This document shows, in pieces, positions 26,301 through 36,100 of a DNA stretch of 64,000 nucleotides. The position numbers and the translations under genes were made by a program. How positions within the stretch are numbered: position 1 is the first letter of the stretch; every line of letters begins with the position of its first letter. The DNA is from CBFHMJ01 sp965656875 (GTDB lineage Bacteria > Pseudomonadota > Gammaproteobacteria > Enterobacterales > Alteromonadaceae). The notes beneath the pieces are model-generated. The model searched no databases. It was given only the letters and a program-made list of their open reading frames with translations, and was not told where the DNA came from. The stretch spans positions 62,001 through 126,000 of the forward strand of contig CBFHMJ010000016.1 in NCBI GenBank assembly GCA_965656875.1, given 5' to 3'.

Positions 26301-27954
26301 CAGCCAGGGCCAGTTCAGACCAGGTAAGTTGCGCTGATTTGTCCGTCAGGGCAATCATATCCGGGCGCTCTGTGGCTTTTGCCAACACCCGGTTGATCAA
26401 CACATCACTACTGGTTGAAAATTCAACGGATGGCAAGGTAGTAACACCGGGTTTTATCTGACGAACCGGTTGAGAAGCCTGTTGCAGCAACGCAGGCAAT
26501 AACGCCTGGAAGTACTCGATAAATCCTTCGACCGTAGCGGTACGATATAACGATGTATTAAATTCCATCGCGGCGGTTATACCGTCAGCTTTTTCCACAC
26601 AGGTCAGCATCAAATCGAACTTGGCGCTGTCGTTACGTAAATCAAATGGCTGAATCGTCTGGTTATCCAGCGCTAATGATGATTGCCCCATATTCTGGTA
26701 AGCAAACATGACCTGATAGACCGGAGAATAACTAAAATCACGGCTAAGGTTTAACGTATCCAGCACCGCTTCAAATGGGATGCCCTGCCATTCGTAGATG
26801 TTATACATATTCTGCTGCTGTGCTTTGATGTAGTCAGCAAAAGAAAGATCATCTGATAACACATCAAGATTGGAACGAATCGCAACAGCGTTAACGAAGA
26901 ATCCCAGAGAGTGCTGTAATTCTGGTAGCACCCGATTAGCAAACGGCGTACCGACACAAACATCCTGCTGACCACTCAAGCGATGCAACATTAGCTGAAA
27001 TGCACCGAGGACGATTTGGAATGGTGTGGTATTCAGGCTGTTTGCCAGTGTTTTAACGTGTTCAAGCGTTGCCTGATCCAGTTCAAAATTCAGCGTTTTA
27101 CCGTCGTAGCCCTGAATCTCCGGGCGAGTAAAATCCTGTGGCAAGGTAATAAAATCAGGGCAATCATTTAAATAGTCGTGCCAGAATTCAATACCGGTTT
27201 GCGTTGCCGGATGCTCCAGCCATCGCTGCTGTGCTGCCGCGAACTCACCATAATTGAACACATGTTGATCTGCAGCGGTATCTGAATCCTGAGCATGCCA
27301 GTGAGTGACCAGAGCTTGCAGCAGGTTGTTCATCGATACGCCGTCAGAAGCAATGTGATGCATCGTTAATAACAACACATCATCACCCTGCTCATTACAC
27401 AAATAATCTACCCGCAACATAGGCGATGCAGAAAAATCAAATGGCTTAGCTGCCAGGGTATTTAATACGTCATCATTCGCATAATCATCTGAGACTGGCG
27501 ACCATTGATGAATATTGATCAGATTAGCAGGGACCGCATTAACACGAGCTTTCGCCTCGCCATCGACCTCAAAAAATGTGGTTCGTAATACCGGATGTTG
27601 CTCAAATAATGTCGTGATGATTTGTGACAGTTTGTCCAGGTCTAACCGGGTTTTCAGCCTGATGCCTGTCGGCATGTTGTACGCTCGTCCAGGATCAGTA
27701 AATTTGTGGAGAATCCAAAGTCGCTGCTGCGAAGAAGATAAGGACATGGCCTGATCATCAACAACTGGGGCTAACATTAATGACGATGAAGCACGGCTGA
27801 GATAATCAATAATGGCTTCTTTATTGGTTTTGATGAAACCAATTTGTTCGGCAGTCAGTTGCTTTGTTTGACCTGACACGGCCAGATTATTGTCTTTAAC
27901 GTCAATGATACAACCGCTTTTCCAGATAGCGGCCAGTTGTTGTTTTAATTCCAT
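23323..27954 (-). CDS. NRPS, docking-C-A(Gln/Glu)-T-C*, terminal module
   Basis: About 1543 residues. Order: TubC-type N-terminal docking domain (1-55), condensation domain with intact HHIASDG (about 65-480), adenylation domain (about 530-1030; YTSGSTGKPKG, YKTGD, NGKINR), carrier domain with LGGNS (about 1040-1110), and a C-terminal condensation-like domain (about 1120-1543). In that last domain the HHxxxDG motif reads FNGSVDA, so both histidines are missing. The specificity pocket read by alignment to GrsA is DAWQFGLIDK, the pattern I know from Glu/Gln modules of Pseudomonas lipopeptide synthetases. No thioesterase or reductase. I start at ATG 27954, where the docking domain begins; a TTG 25 codons upstream lies against a hairpin and is unlikely. 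It leads directly into the hydrazine genes. Confidence 0.9.
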   Translation of the reverse strand: MELKQQLAAIWKSGCIIDVKDNNLAVSGQTKQLTAEQIGFIKTNKEAIIDYLSRASSSLMLAPVVDDQAMSLSSSQQRLWILHKFTDPGRAYNMPTGIRLKTRLDLDKLSQIITTLFEQHPVLRTTFFEVDGEAKARVNAVPANLINIHQWSPVSDDYANDDVLNTLAAKPFDFSASPMLRVDYLCNEQGDDVLLLTMHHIASDGVSMNNLLQALVTHWHAQDSDTAADQHVFNYGEFAAAQQRWLEHPATQTGIEFWHDYLNDCPDFITLPQDFTRPEIQGYDGKTLNFELDQATLEHVKTLANSLNTTPFQIVLGAFQLMLHRLSGQQDVCVGTPFANRVLPELQHSLGFFVNAVAIRSNLDVLSDDLSFADYIKAQQQNMYNIYEWQGIPFEAVLDTLNLSRDFSYSPVYQVMFAYQNMGQSSLALDNQTIQPFDLRNDSAKFDLMLTCVEKADGITAAMEFNTSLYRTATVEGFIEYFQALLPALLQQASQPVRQIKPGVTTLPSVEFSTSSDVLINRVLAKATERPDMIALTDKSAQLTWSELALAVNQKAAQLQQAGIEPGARVGLHVNNSVEQVISLLAIQRCGAAYVPLSPQYPNERLAYMASDAQLALVVSDDLTAAAEAFGSTLPVISHEQVTDNLPAFNPVTIKSSDTAYVIYTSGSTGKPKGVVVSHGSAINHMDWMINEFDFQPDVRVLLKTPVSFDASVWEIFIPLLAGGILIVAHEDSYRDPEQLYQDVLQWHPCLLQLVPSLIDAFLTIHEKQGGQFNLDYLFSGGEPLTAAICQRVQQSLPNVSLVNLYGPSEATIDATFWRVPENYSNQVIKIGQPVSNMHAVVLDEALKPVPTGVAGELYLAGAGIATGYIHNASLTEERFLTLDSANPSLRWYKTGDLVRQDSSGQLEFLGRVDQQVKLRGCRIELEEIEATINQQLSQSENAVCVADVAGEPQLVALVACDSAQEELDSQAIRHHLMDKLPAFMVPVRFIAVDSLPRLPNGKINRNVLPGLVAQQADETATWVAPEGDTETLIARVFMEVLDKAETEAQLPGRFDNFFELGGNSIAIAKVVSRLTKELQIELAFADVFRHATPASLASVIAEKSETTLIPLKAYDKKTSLPAAPQQVRYFATYNVTCTTSTRMTTVIGTWNNLDYFKQAVQAIVDQQELFRTGYTDDNGVLMQHIYPSATVEFHELTLDDDNERNCRIALDKFVRSMAFDLQKPPLVKAVYGRLSDGTIYTTVGVFNGSVDAYSGGLLELAIADMYQQVEQWYAHNDHPFTPETESLQFQDFTQWQLELAESDKLAKAESWWNEAFPSDYQGFYLPDIVTEDDEGFAKGQMLMFLLGEELTERTELKAKQAESSYFTFLLASFAELAADWYQRNDVSIGLLYHGRDNELLEEKIGYFVDLFCIKANVQQDKPFIQLAEEVNDFFFNAVDHRTWQYHHLAQRYGQELTEPRLPVTGLHVNNVIVPGDEKQIPADFEPVVFPLPYKPKFDMNIYVHESNRGIFIRMAYANRVMDEQMARKFADQFIATVDKNCQ

Positions 27955-28024
27955 GAATACGACTCGTACAAAATACTTCTTTAAATGAATTAGCGACGGA
28001 ATAACGAGGTTCAACCCCCGGATA

Positions 28025-28056
28025 TACAAACGGGCTACCGTGCGGTAACCCGTTTT
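28025..28056 (-). terminator. Strong hairpin between ATP-grasp and NRPS genes
   Basis: AAACGGGTTACCG and CGGTAGCCCGTTT (minus-strand reading) form a stem of 12-13 pairs with one mismatch and a 2-3 base loop, flanked by AAAA on one side and TTTGTAT on the other. It follows the ATP-grasp stop by three bases. It may end that transcript, or act as an attenuator or processing site, so the downstream NRPS-hydrazine genes may need their own promoter in 27955-28024. Confidence 0.75.
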
Positions 28057-28058
28057 AA

Positions 28059-29342
28059 TTAAGCAACGTCAATCGTGATATGGCTCAACAATTCGTTGAT
28101 AACCTTGTCCATATCATCGTTTAGTTCTGCCTGAGCAATGAAATAACCAATTTCAAAGCCTTTGAATCGAACATCAGGCAGCACCATTTCGTCACCCGGT
28201 CCCCACGTCTGCATAAATTCACGGCAGCGTGGATCTTTACGCACTTTCTCTACACCAGAAATTGCCTGAATGGTGCCGGTTTTCTCCGGCATGACAACGC
28301 GTGATACAACCTGAGAGGAGAAATCCTGGCTGTAATCAGCCTTAGCTAATGGTGATTCACCTTGCACAACATCAATCAGGATTTCATAAGGATTCAACCC
28401 TGGTTGTGCTAAACCAATCAAATGGGAATTGATCATTTCACCGCCAAGACGGCCACCAATTTCCAGAATTTTGATCCCTTGATCAGTCACCATAAAGTCC
28501 ATATGAAAACCACACCAGTTAATGCCTGTTGCGGCTACGGCCTTTTGTGCCAGTTCGATGACTTCTTGTTGAATGAAAGACTGAAGCTTAGAAGGAATAA
28601 TATTTTCGTATTGCAGCGGTAATTCGCGGTTGAACTTTTTATCAGCAATGCCAAAGGTGTATACCTTGCCATCTGCTACCACGCCCGCGACAGAATGCTC
28701 TGATCCCTCGACCATTTCCTCAACCAACGCGATATCACTGTAGTAGTGATACATATCGCCTTTCTGGCTGTTATTGAATGTCAGGAATTCATCGTAAATA
28801 CGGGCTGCGTCTTCAGGACGTTCAATGACTCGCATGCCTCGGCTGCCGGAGTTACCCGCTTGTTTCAGGACGCACGGAACACCGACGTTGGCCACGCCAG
28901 CTTCCAACGAGGCTAAATCCGACACGACGGCCCAACGAGGATTAGCACCTTCAAATTGGTCAAGTACAGCGCGGGTTTGAGATTTATTACGAACGTTTTC
29001 TACGGCTTGCAACGATGAACCAGGAATACCCAGTTGTTCGGCCAGTTGCGCGGCCAGGACGACTTCTCGATCTTTCCAGACCAGAATGCCGGTGACATTG
29101 AGTTGATGAGTAGCAATATAATCAAGTATGACAGGACGAGCTTTATCAAAATCACCCACGTTGACATCAAGTACGAAGTCAAGGCCAAAGCCCTTATAGG
29201 CTGCCGGGGTTGGCGTTGCCATCAGAATCTTATAACCCTGATTCTTTGCCGCTCTGATTTCACCAATACGCTCAAGTGGTAATTCACGCGTATCAAGATA
29301 TAACAACACTTTATCTACATTTGATTGATAACGATTATTCAC
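28059..29342 (-). CDS. ATP-grasp carboxylate-amine ligase
   Basis: About 427 residues with an ATP-grasp fold like that of L-amino-acid ligases (BacD, carbamoyl-phosphate-synthase-like). The N-terminal Rossmann-like part carries LVWKDREVVLAAQLAEQLGIPG, then the ATP site with PCVLKQAGNSGSRGM and VEEMVEGSEHSVAGVV, and the metal loop ILEIGGRLGGEMINSH. Such enzymes join a carboxylate to an amine through an acyl phosphate. I use GTG 29342 as start; the TTG four codons upstream is an alternative and no strong ribosome binding site marks either. It sits between the two elongation NRPS genes, so it may couple a small unit (for example a hydrazino acid) to an amino acid, or cap the peptide. Function beyond ligase is inference. 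Confidence 0.82.
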   Translation of the reverse strand: MNNRYQSNVDKVLLYLDTRELPLERIGEIRAAKNQGYKILMATPTPAAYKGFGLDFVLDVNVGDFDKARPVILDYIATHQLNVTGILVWKDREVVLAAQLAEQLGIPGSSLQAVENVRNKSQTRAVLDQFEGANPRWAVVSDLASLEAGVANVGVPCVLKQAGNSGSRGMRVIERPEDAARIYDEFLTFNNSQKGDMYHYYSDIALVEEMVEGSEHSVAGVVADGKVYTFGIADKKFNRELPLQYENIIPSKLQSFIQQEVIELAQKAVAATGINWCGFHMDFMVTDQGIKILEIGGRLGGEMINSHLIGLAQPGLNPYEILIDVVQGESPLAKADYSQDFSSQVVSRVVMPEKTGTIQAISGVEKVRKDPRCREFMQTWGPGDEMVLPDVRFKGFEIGYFIAQAELNDDMDKVINELLSHITIDVA

Positions 29343-30173
29343 GATGTATCTCAACTACAACTACCGATACCAAACCCTGTGTTGATAACGGCTAATCCAA
29401 ATTCAGCAAAATTCAAAAGAATGAATGCCAGCCTGTTCAATAATTCAAATTTAACAACAATGACACATTAGCAGCCACTTGAGTTAACGCAGAATCTACA
29501 TGATGACAATGACATTTCAAATAACCACGGCGAAATTAATGGTTATTTAACTCCACTCTTATTTTGTTCATTATCAAACCATTTGTGATAAATCCAGTTA
29601 GTGACGTTTACTGCAACATAGCGAATTTTTAGCGCCAGATAGTCCTGTATTCAGCGTAAAATAAGCATTTATTGATAATTTTACGTTACACCAAACGAAC
29701 CATATTCAGATATTGTTAACATAACAACTGTATTTATATATTTACAATTTAGTTTTTTACCTAAATTGGATTATAGGATTTTGTCACTAAATTTATTTGA
29801 TAGTTAACTTTGTAAAGATATGTGTAGTTTTGTTTTAAATATTTCAGCAATTAATTTATAAGATGGAATGTTCAAGCTATCTATCTGTTTTTCAACCGCA
29901 TGCTCCGGATACAGTTACACACAGATTTTTCATGGAGGGAAATTAGGCAGACACGTACAGTTTCATGGTCATTGAATGTCTTAATCGCTCTAACCAGATA
30001 GCAATAATCATCGATTTAAATCTGTAAATTTTAGAGATGCTACAGGGCGGGAAATGGTAAGCGTAATATAGCTACATAAGAACATAGCAACGAATGAAGA
30101 CTGGTGATCACTCAACGTCATCAACCAGCCTTGCAGCGCATTTAATAAATCAGATATCAGAATAATTCTTCAG
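29343..30173. other. Long A+T-rich gap inside the biosynthetic region
   Basis: About 830 bases, markedly A+T-rich compared with the genes around it, with no credible ORF on either strand and no textbook terminator after the NRPS stop at 30174. An imperfect inverted repeat (CTGGTGATC...TGATGACGTTGAGTG region, about 30100-30130) could be a weak terminator. A promoter for the ATP-grasp gene is expected here. The size suggests a regulatory leader or a site of past insertion/deletion. Confidence 0.4.
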
Positions 30174-33100
30174 TTAAAAGATCAGTAAATCATCATCCTC
30201 TTCTGATTGCTCCGGTTCAGCATCAATCACTTGTGCCAGACCTTCAATCGTGTTGTTTTCAAAGAACATTTGGAAGCTGATATCAACTTGCCAGTGTTGT
30301 TTGATTTCAGCCAGCAACGTAGTCGCTGACAAGGAGTTACCGCCTTGTGCAACAAAACCCATCGTTAATTGTGGCGGACGTTTCAGGATTGTACTAAATT
30401 GTTCCGCCAACCAGCGTTCAGTGTCAGATAATCCCGACCATTCATCACTTAATCGGGTCTGGTCACTGTTCGCAGTTTCGGCCTGATATCTGGCAGCTAA
30501 TGCTTTTCGGTCTTGCTTACCTGATGGCGATAACGGCATTGCATCAATTGAAATAATCGCAGCAGGCAACATATAACCAGGCACATAAGATGACAGTAAT
30601 GTCATCAGTTCAGTATTCAGTGACGACACTTCCGTTGAATCTGCCGAAGCAGTTGACCTTGCAGCATCAATGACAACAAATGATATGAGTTCAGCCTGCT
30701 CACCTGAGCCAACAACCACAGTACAAGCTTCCGCAACGTGCTGATGTCTTAACAACACATCATCAAGTTCGCCGGGTTCGATTCGGAATCCGCGCAGCTT
30801 AACCTGATTATCAATTCGGCCCAGATACTCCAGTTCGCCTGTCGTTGTTAATCTCACCTGATCGCCTGTTTTATAACAACGTTGTCGAGAAACTGAATTG
30901 ATCACAAAGCGCTCTTCGGTCAGTTCTGGTGCTTGCCAGTAACCCTGAGCTAACCCTTCACCAAACAGTGTTAATTCTCCGGGAAACTCTGGTGGTAGCG
31001 GTCGATCAAATCGGTCAACGACCCACGCCTGCGTGCCATTTACTGGTTTGCCTATCAGAATGTCGTGATCCGGCTTCACCTGCCATGCAGTTGAATAAGT
31101 AGTATCTTCCGACGGGCCATACAAGTTGAATAATCTGGCTTGTGGCGCTTGTGACATGATGTCTGCCGCCAATGTTTTCGGTAGCGGCTCGCCTGCCAGA
31201 TTCACGGCTTTGATGCTATGCACCAGCGGTTGATGTTTGATCACTTCAGCCAGTACTGACGGCACCGTGTTGATCATGGTGATCGACTGACAAGACATCT
31301 GATCAATTAATGCGAGGTTATTTTCTGCAAAGAAAACACAACCGCCCAGACTCCAGGTGACAAACAACTCATAAACCGACAAGTCAAAGCACACCGAAGT
31401 ACCAGAAAAGACCGTTTTAACGTCTTCAATGGACCAGGTATTCCCTGCCCATTCACTTAACCAGGAAACTGCTCGATGGTTAATGGCAACGCCTTTTGGC
31501 GTGCCAGTGGAACCCGAGGTATAGATGATATAAGCCAGCCGATCGAGCTGAGAAGCCAGAGATTCAATATCAGGTAGTTCAACCTCGTTGTTGTCTGTCT
31601 CTGCGGCCAAATCCAACACGGCGATTGAAGAGTCGTTCTGCTCAATCAAATAGTGGAGTTCTGGCTCAACAATGATCGCATCAGGCTTGGCGTGATCAAC
31701 AATGTAGCGCGTTCGTTCTTCCGGATAGGAAGGATCAAGCGGCACATAAGCAGCACCAGCCAGCCATATCCCCAGTAAAGTTATTGGTAATTCATGGGTT
31801 CGTTCCAGTAATACTGCAACGCGGCTATCAGGTTTTACTCCGTGTTTAATCAGATAGCGGGCACGACGGCGTGCCGCAGTCAGCAGTTCATTGTAACAAT
31901 ACGACTGTGAATCGGTTTTCAATGCAGAGGCATTTGCACGATTTGTCCCTTGCATCAGGATCTTTTGCAACACTGACGTGACTGAGTGATTGTTGTCATC
32001 GACAGGTGTAATTGACGGAGCGTCAGCCGTTAAACTGAGGGCAGTCAATGGCAGATTTGGTCGTTCAGCAATCTGCCCGGTGATCAAATTCAGGCTCTGC
32101 AGCAAGGTTGCAATCAATGATGATGAATATTGGTTGCGGTCATACTCTACTTGCCAAACCGCACCATCAGATCGTGCAGATAAGGTTATCGACAAGCCAT
32201 ATTTTGCCGTCTGATTTTCTCCGGTAGTTACCGTTAAGGATTTACCGTCCATTAAATAATGCTGTTGCTCTGAGAGACTGAACAAAATATCCGTTAACGG
32301 ATTCATACCGGCTTCGCTGTTCGCTATACCCGCTCGAACCAACGCTGCCATTGAGACTGATTGCTGATTCAAATCGTCGGCAAGTGTTTGTTGTCGAGGT
32401 TGTAACTGCTGTATCAGCGACTGCTTCATATCAATTTGATATCGGAGCAACAAGGTATTCGCGTAAAAACCAATGTTGTGCTGGAATCGCTGATCAAGTC
32501 GATTGGCAGCCGGTGTGGCGATTGTCACCTCATCCCGGTCGAGTAACTGAGCGACGGTAGCCGCGACAATCTCAAACCAAAGGGTGAAGCGTGATACCGA
32601 TAGCCCTTTCGCCACCGCGTTTAATGTTTGCCAGTGCTCCACTGAGACAGGATGTTCGATTAGAGCAGCCTGTTGTTGATTGTCATCTGTGTTATTTGCC
32701 ACCTGACATGGCGGTAAGCGGGTGTAGTCTTCAACCCCGGTTAAGCGATTCTTCCAGTAAGCAAGTGCATCTTGTTGAATGGTTTGGGCATGTTGAGATT
32801 GCTGCCAGCTTGCATAACGGCTAAATTCGCCGCCCTGCCAACGCTTCCCGACCAACGCGGCATCCAGTTGTTGAATTAACGGCTGTAATGATCCGCCATC
32901 GAACGCAATATGGTGAACCACCAGTACCATCGCGTGAACCTGATTACCTGCAAGCAGTAGCTTCAACCTTAACGGCCATTCCTGCGACAGTTGTATCGCA
33001 GTTCTATTCAGATCATCTAAAGCATCATGAACCTGGTGAGCTAACGCTTCATCAGGATTAATGGTGATAGTTGACGGGCTCCAGTCTGCTACTGATTGCG

Positions 33101-36100
33101 GTGTACATTGCACTATCGGTAAACCATCACGGGACGAGGTTTGACTAACAACATCAGGTGATTCAGCAATAAACGACCGAAGCAACGGATTATCGGCCAG
33201 GACGGTTTGCCATGCCTGGGTTATGTCACGTAGACCAACCGTTTCATCATCAAATGTGAATGCCAGTGGAATGTGATACTGGTTACTGGTTTGCTGTTGC
33301 TGAATTAACCATAACCGGGATTGCTCTGCTGTTGCATAAAAAGGCTGATCAGATGGCGTTTCTGTCAGGTCATCGTTACCCGTTGTAACATCGTTCCCGT
33401 CCGGCGTGATCTGTTGTTCTGAAATTAATGCGGCTTGTTCTGCTAACGTATGATGCTTAATCAACATGGCCAGCGACAATTTAATACTGAATTGCGACGC
33501 TATAAGTTGCTGTAATTTCAATATTAATAACGAATCACCGCCAAGTTGATAGAAGCTGTCAGACGATGACTGAACCTCTGTCCCAGCGGGTAGCAGCTCT
33601 TGCCAACCTGTTGCCAGCGCCTGTTCGTCTTGCGTTAATTGCACGTTGTTCGGGTGATTTTGAGCGGTTGTCAGCTGTGCTTTTAGGGCTTTCACATCAG
33701 CCTTACCACTTTGCCCGAGGGGAATTTGTTCGACAGCGACAAAACGACCAGGCACCATCCAGCCAGGTAACATGGCACTGGCCCAGTGCTTTAAGGAATC
33801 CGAGGTTGCAGGTTGGCTGCTTTCGTTGTTTACAAAGAACGAAACTAACTGGCCTCGTCCGGCGGTTTTCGTGGCGATAGTTTTACAGGCCTGAACAGCC
33901 GGATGTTGTCGAATAACCTGATCAATACCTTCTGGTTCAACCCGATATCCATTCACCTTAACCTGACTGTCGCCACGTCCCAGATAATGTAGTTGTCCTT
34001 GTTGATCCTGATAGACCAAATCACCGGTTTTATAGCCGCGAACAGTTTGTTGCGATAAGGAGACCGGGATAAAAACCTGCTGAGTCAGCGCATCATTACC
34101 GATATAACCGATTGCAAGCCCGGCACCAGTCGCGATTAATTCACCGATAAATCCATTTGGTAACGGCATACCATGACGGTCAACAACGACAATATCCGTG
34201 CCGGAAATCGCTGTTCCAATCGGTAGCGGTTGGGATTCGTTCAACTCACGAGGGATGAGATAACTGCATGTAAATGTCGTATTTTCTGTCGGGCCGTAGC
34301 CGTTGATTAACGTGATTGACGAATTAGCGCGATACACGGCTGCAACATGCGCAGGAGAGACGACATCACCTCCCACCAGCAAGGTGCTATAGCCGTCAAA
34401 TAACTCAGGCGATATTTCTACCAATGTGTTAAATAATCCGGCAGTAAACCATCCGGTGTTGATGTGATAATCCGTAACAACCTGACGCAGATAATCGGGC
34501 GATAGTGTTTCGGATGCCAACACTAACTGACCACCATTCAATAATGGCCCAAAACACTCCAGGGTAAACGCATCAAATGTTGCAGGTGCGGCGCTAAGCA
34601 TCACGGTATCGTGATTTAAATCCGCGACATTGGAATCCACCACCAGGCGACTAACGCCCTGATGTGTACATAAGATCCCTTTCGGTATTCCCGTCGTCCC
34701 GGAAGAATAATTGATATAAAGACCTTGCTCAGACGAGATACTGATTGCTGGATTGGTCGTTAAACGGCGATTCAATGAAGAGTCGGTTTGAGTTAATGCC
34801 GAAACGTGAACAGTATTTAGCCGCTCAAGCAGGATCTCAGGGTGATCATTTTCAGCCAGTAAACACAATTTCAGCCCTGTCTGTTTAATCATGTGATCAA
34901 GCTGTTTAGCATCAGTGTCTGCCGCTACGGGTAAATACACTCCGCCAGCTTTGGCAATTGCCAGAATTGCGACTATCTGTTCAATTGTCTTACGAGCCGT
35001 GATACCAACAACCTGTCCATCAAGCCCGCGAGAAGATGAATCAGTTTCTGCGTCGTGTTGTTGTAACAACCAGTGAGCAACAATGTTTGCTGCCTCATTA
35101 AGCTGCTGATACGTGTTTGTCTCGCCTGGTCGAGACACATCTCCCGCTATCAAAGCTATTTTATTTGGCGTTATTTCAACAATATGTTCAAAGTGATGTA
35201 CAACCGTTTGATAGGAAGGCGGTATTTGTACGCTCGATTCCGGACAAAGGGAGCGGTTGAGTGTATTCAGGGATTGATTGCTGGATGTAATTCCCGATAT
35301 TAATGCATCGAAGGCCTGATGTAATGACGCTATATCCTGATCAGTAAACCATTCAGTCTGATATTCCCAACTCAACATTAACTGACTTGAATCGGCTTTT
35401 TCGGCTAAATCAGCATCGTTACCCGTCAGTGGTTCCACCGGGTAAGCACTTAGCATTAATGGGAACTTCGCCTGTGGTGTTTCTCCACGCTGCGCTAACA
35501 GTTCATTGCTTGACAACAAACGGGTGTTGCTTTGTTTTGCTTCAGAGGTGTTGCTGACAGACAGTTGTTCCGGTTCGGTTAAGCCTTCTAACCAGGCGAA
35601 TACAAACTGTTGCAGTGGGCTTGCCAGACCGGAGTTCAATGGAATATTGGCGTCTTTAACTACACGTATGAAATCAGCATTACTGTGTTGTTGGCCCGAT
35701 GACAACTGATGATCCATGTCAGCAATCAATTCCTCTAACGACGTTTGTGTGAGCTGGCAGCGTGCTGGCAACACATTGACGAAATAGCCTGGAATAGCCG
35801 CTGTGTTTACAGCTGTTTCGTTACCTTCATCATCCAGTAACGGAACTTCACCTCGATTAGCGAACGGATAACTCACCGCAATATCATCGCTATTAAACCA
35901 GGTTGCCAGTAGCCAGTTAAACAAACTGAAAGTAACAACAAACTCACTGGTTTGAAGTTCCCTGGCTAGTTCGGCTATTTGCTGCTGTGCCGGAGCCGAT
36001 AGTGCAAAGCGTTCATTGCCCGAGCCAGAAGGCTGAAATTGCTTCCGTAACGTTTGTGGTTCATAGCCTGAGAACGTATCCACCCACCACTGATGCGAGT

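Noticed and set aside
27955..28029. TTG start 25 codons upstream for the terminal NRPS
   Set aside because: It overlaps the hairpin region and adds a non-homologous stretch before the docking domain that begins at ATG 27954.
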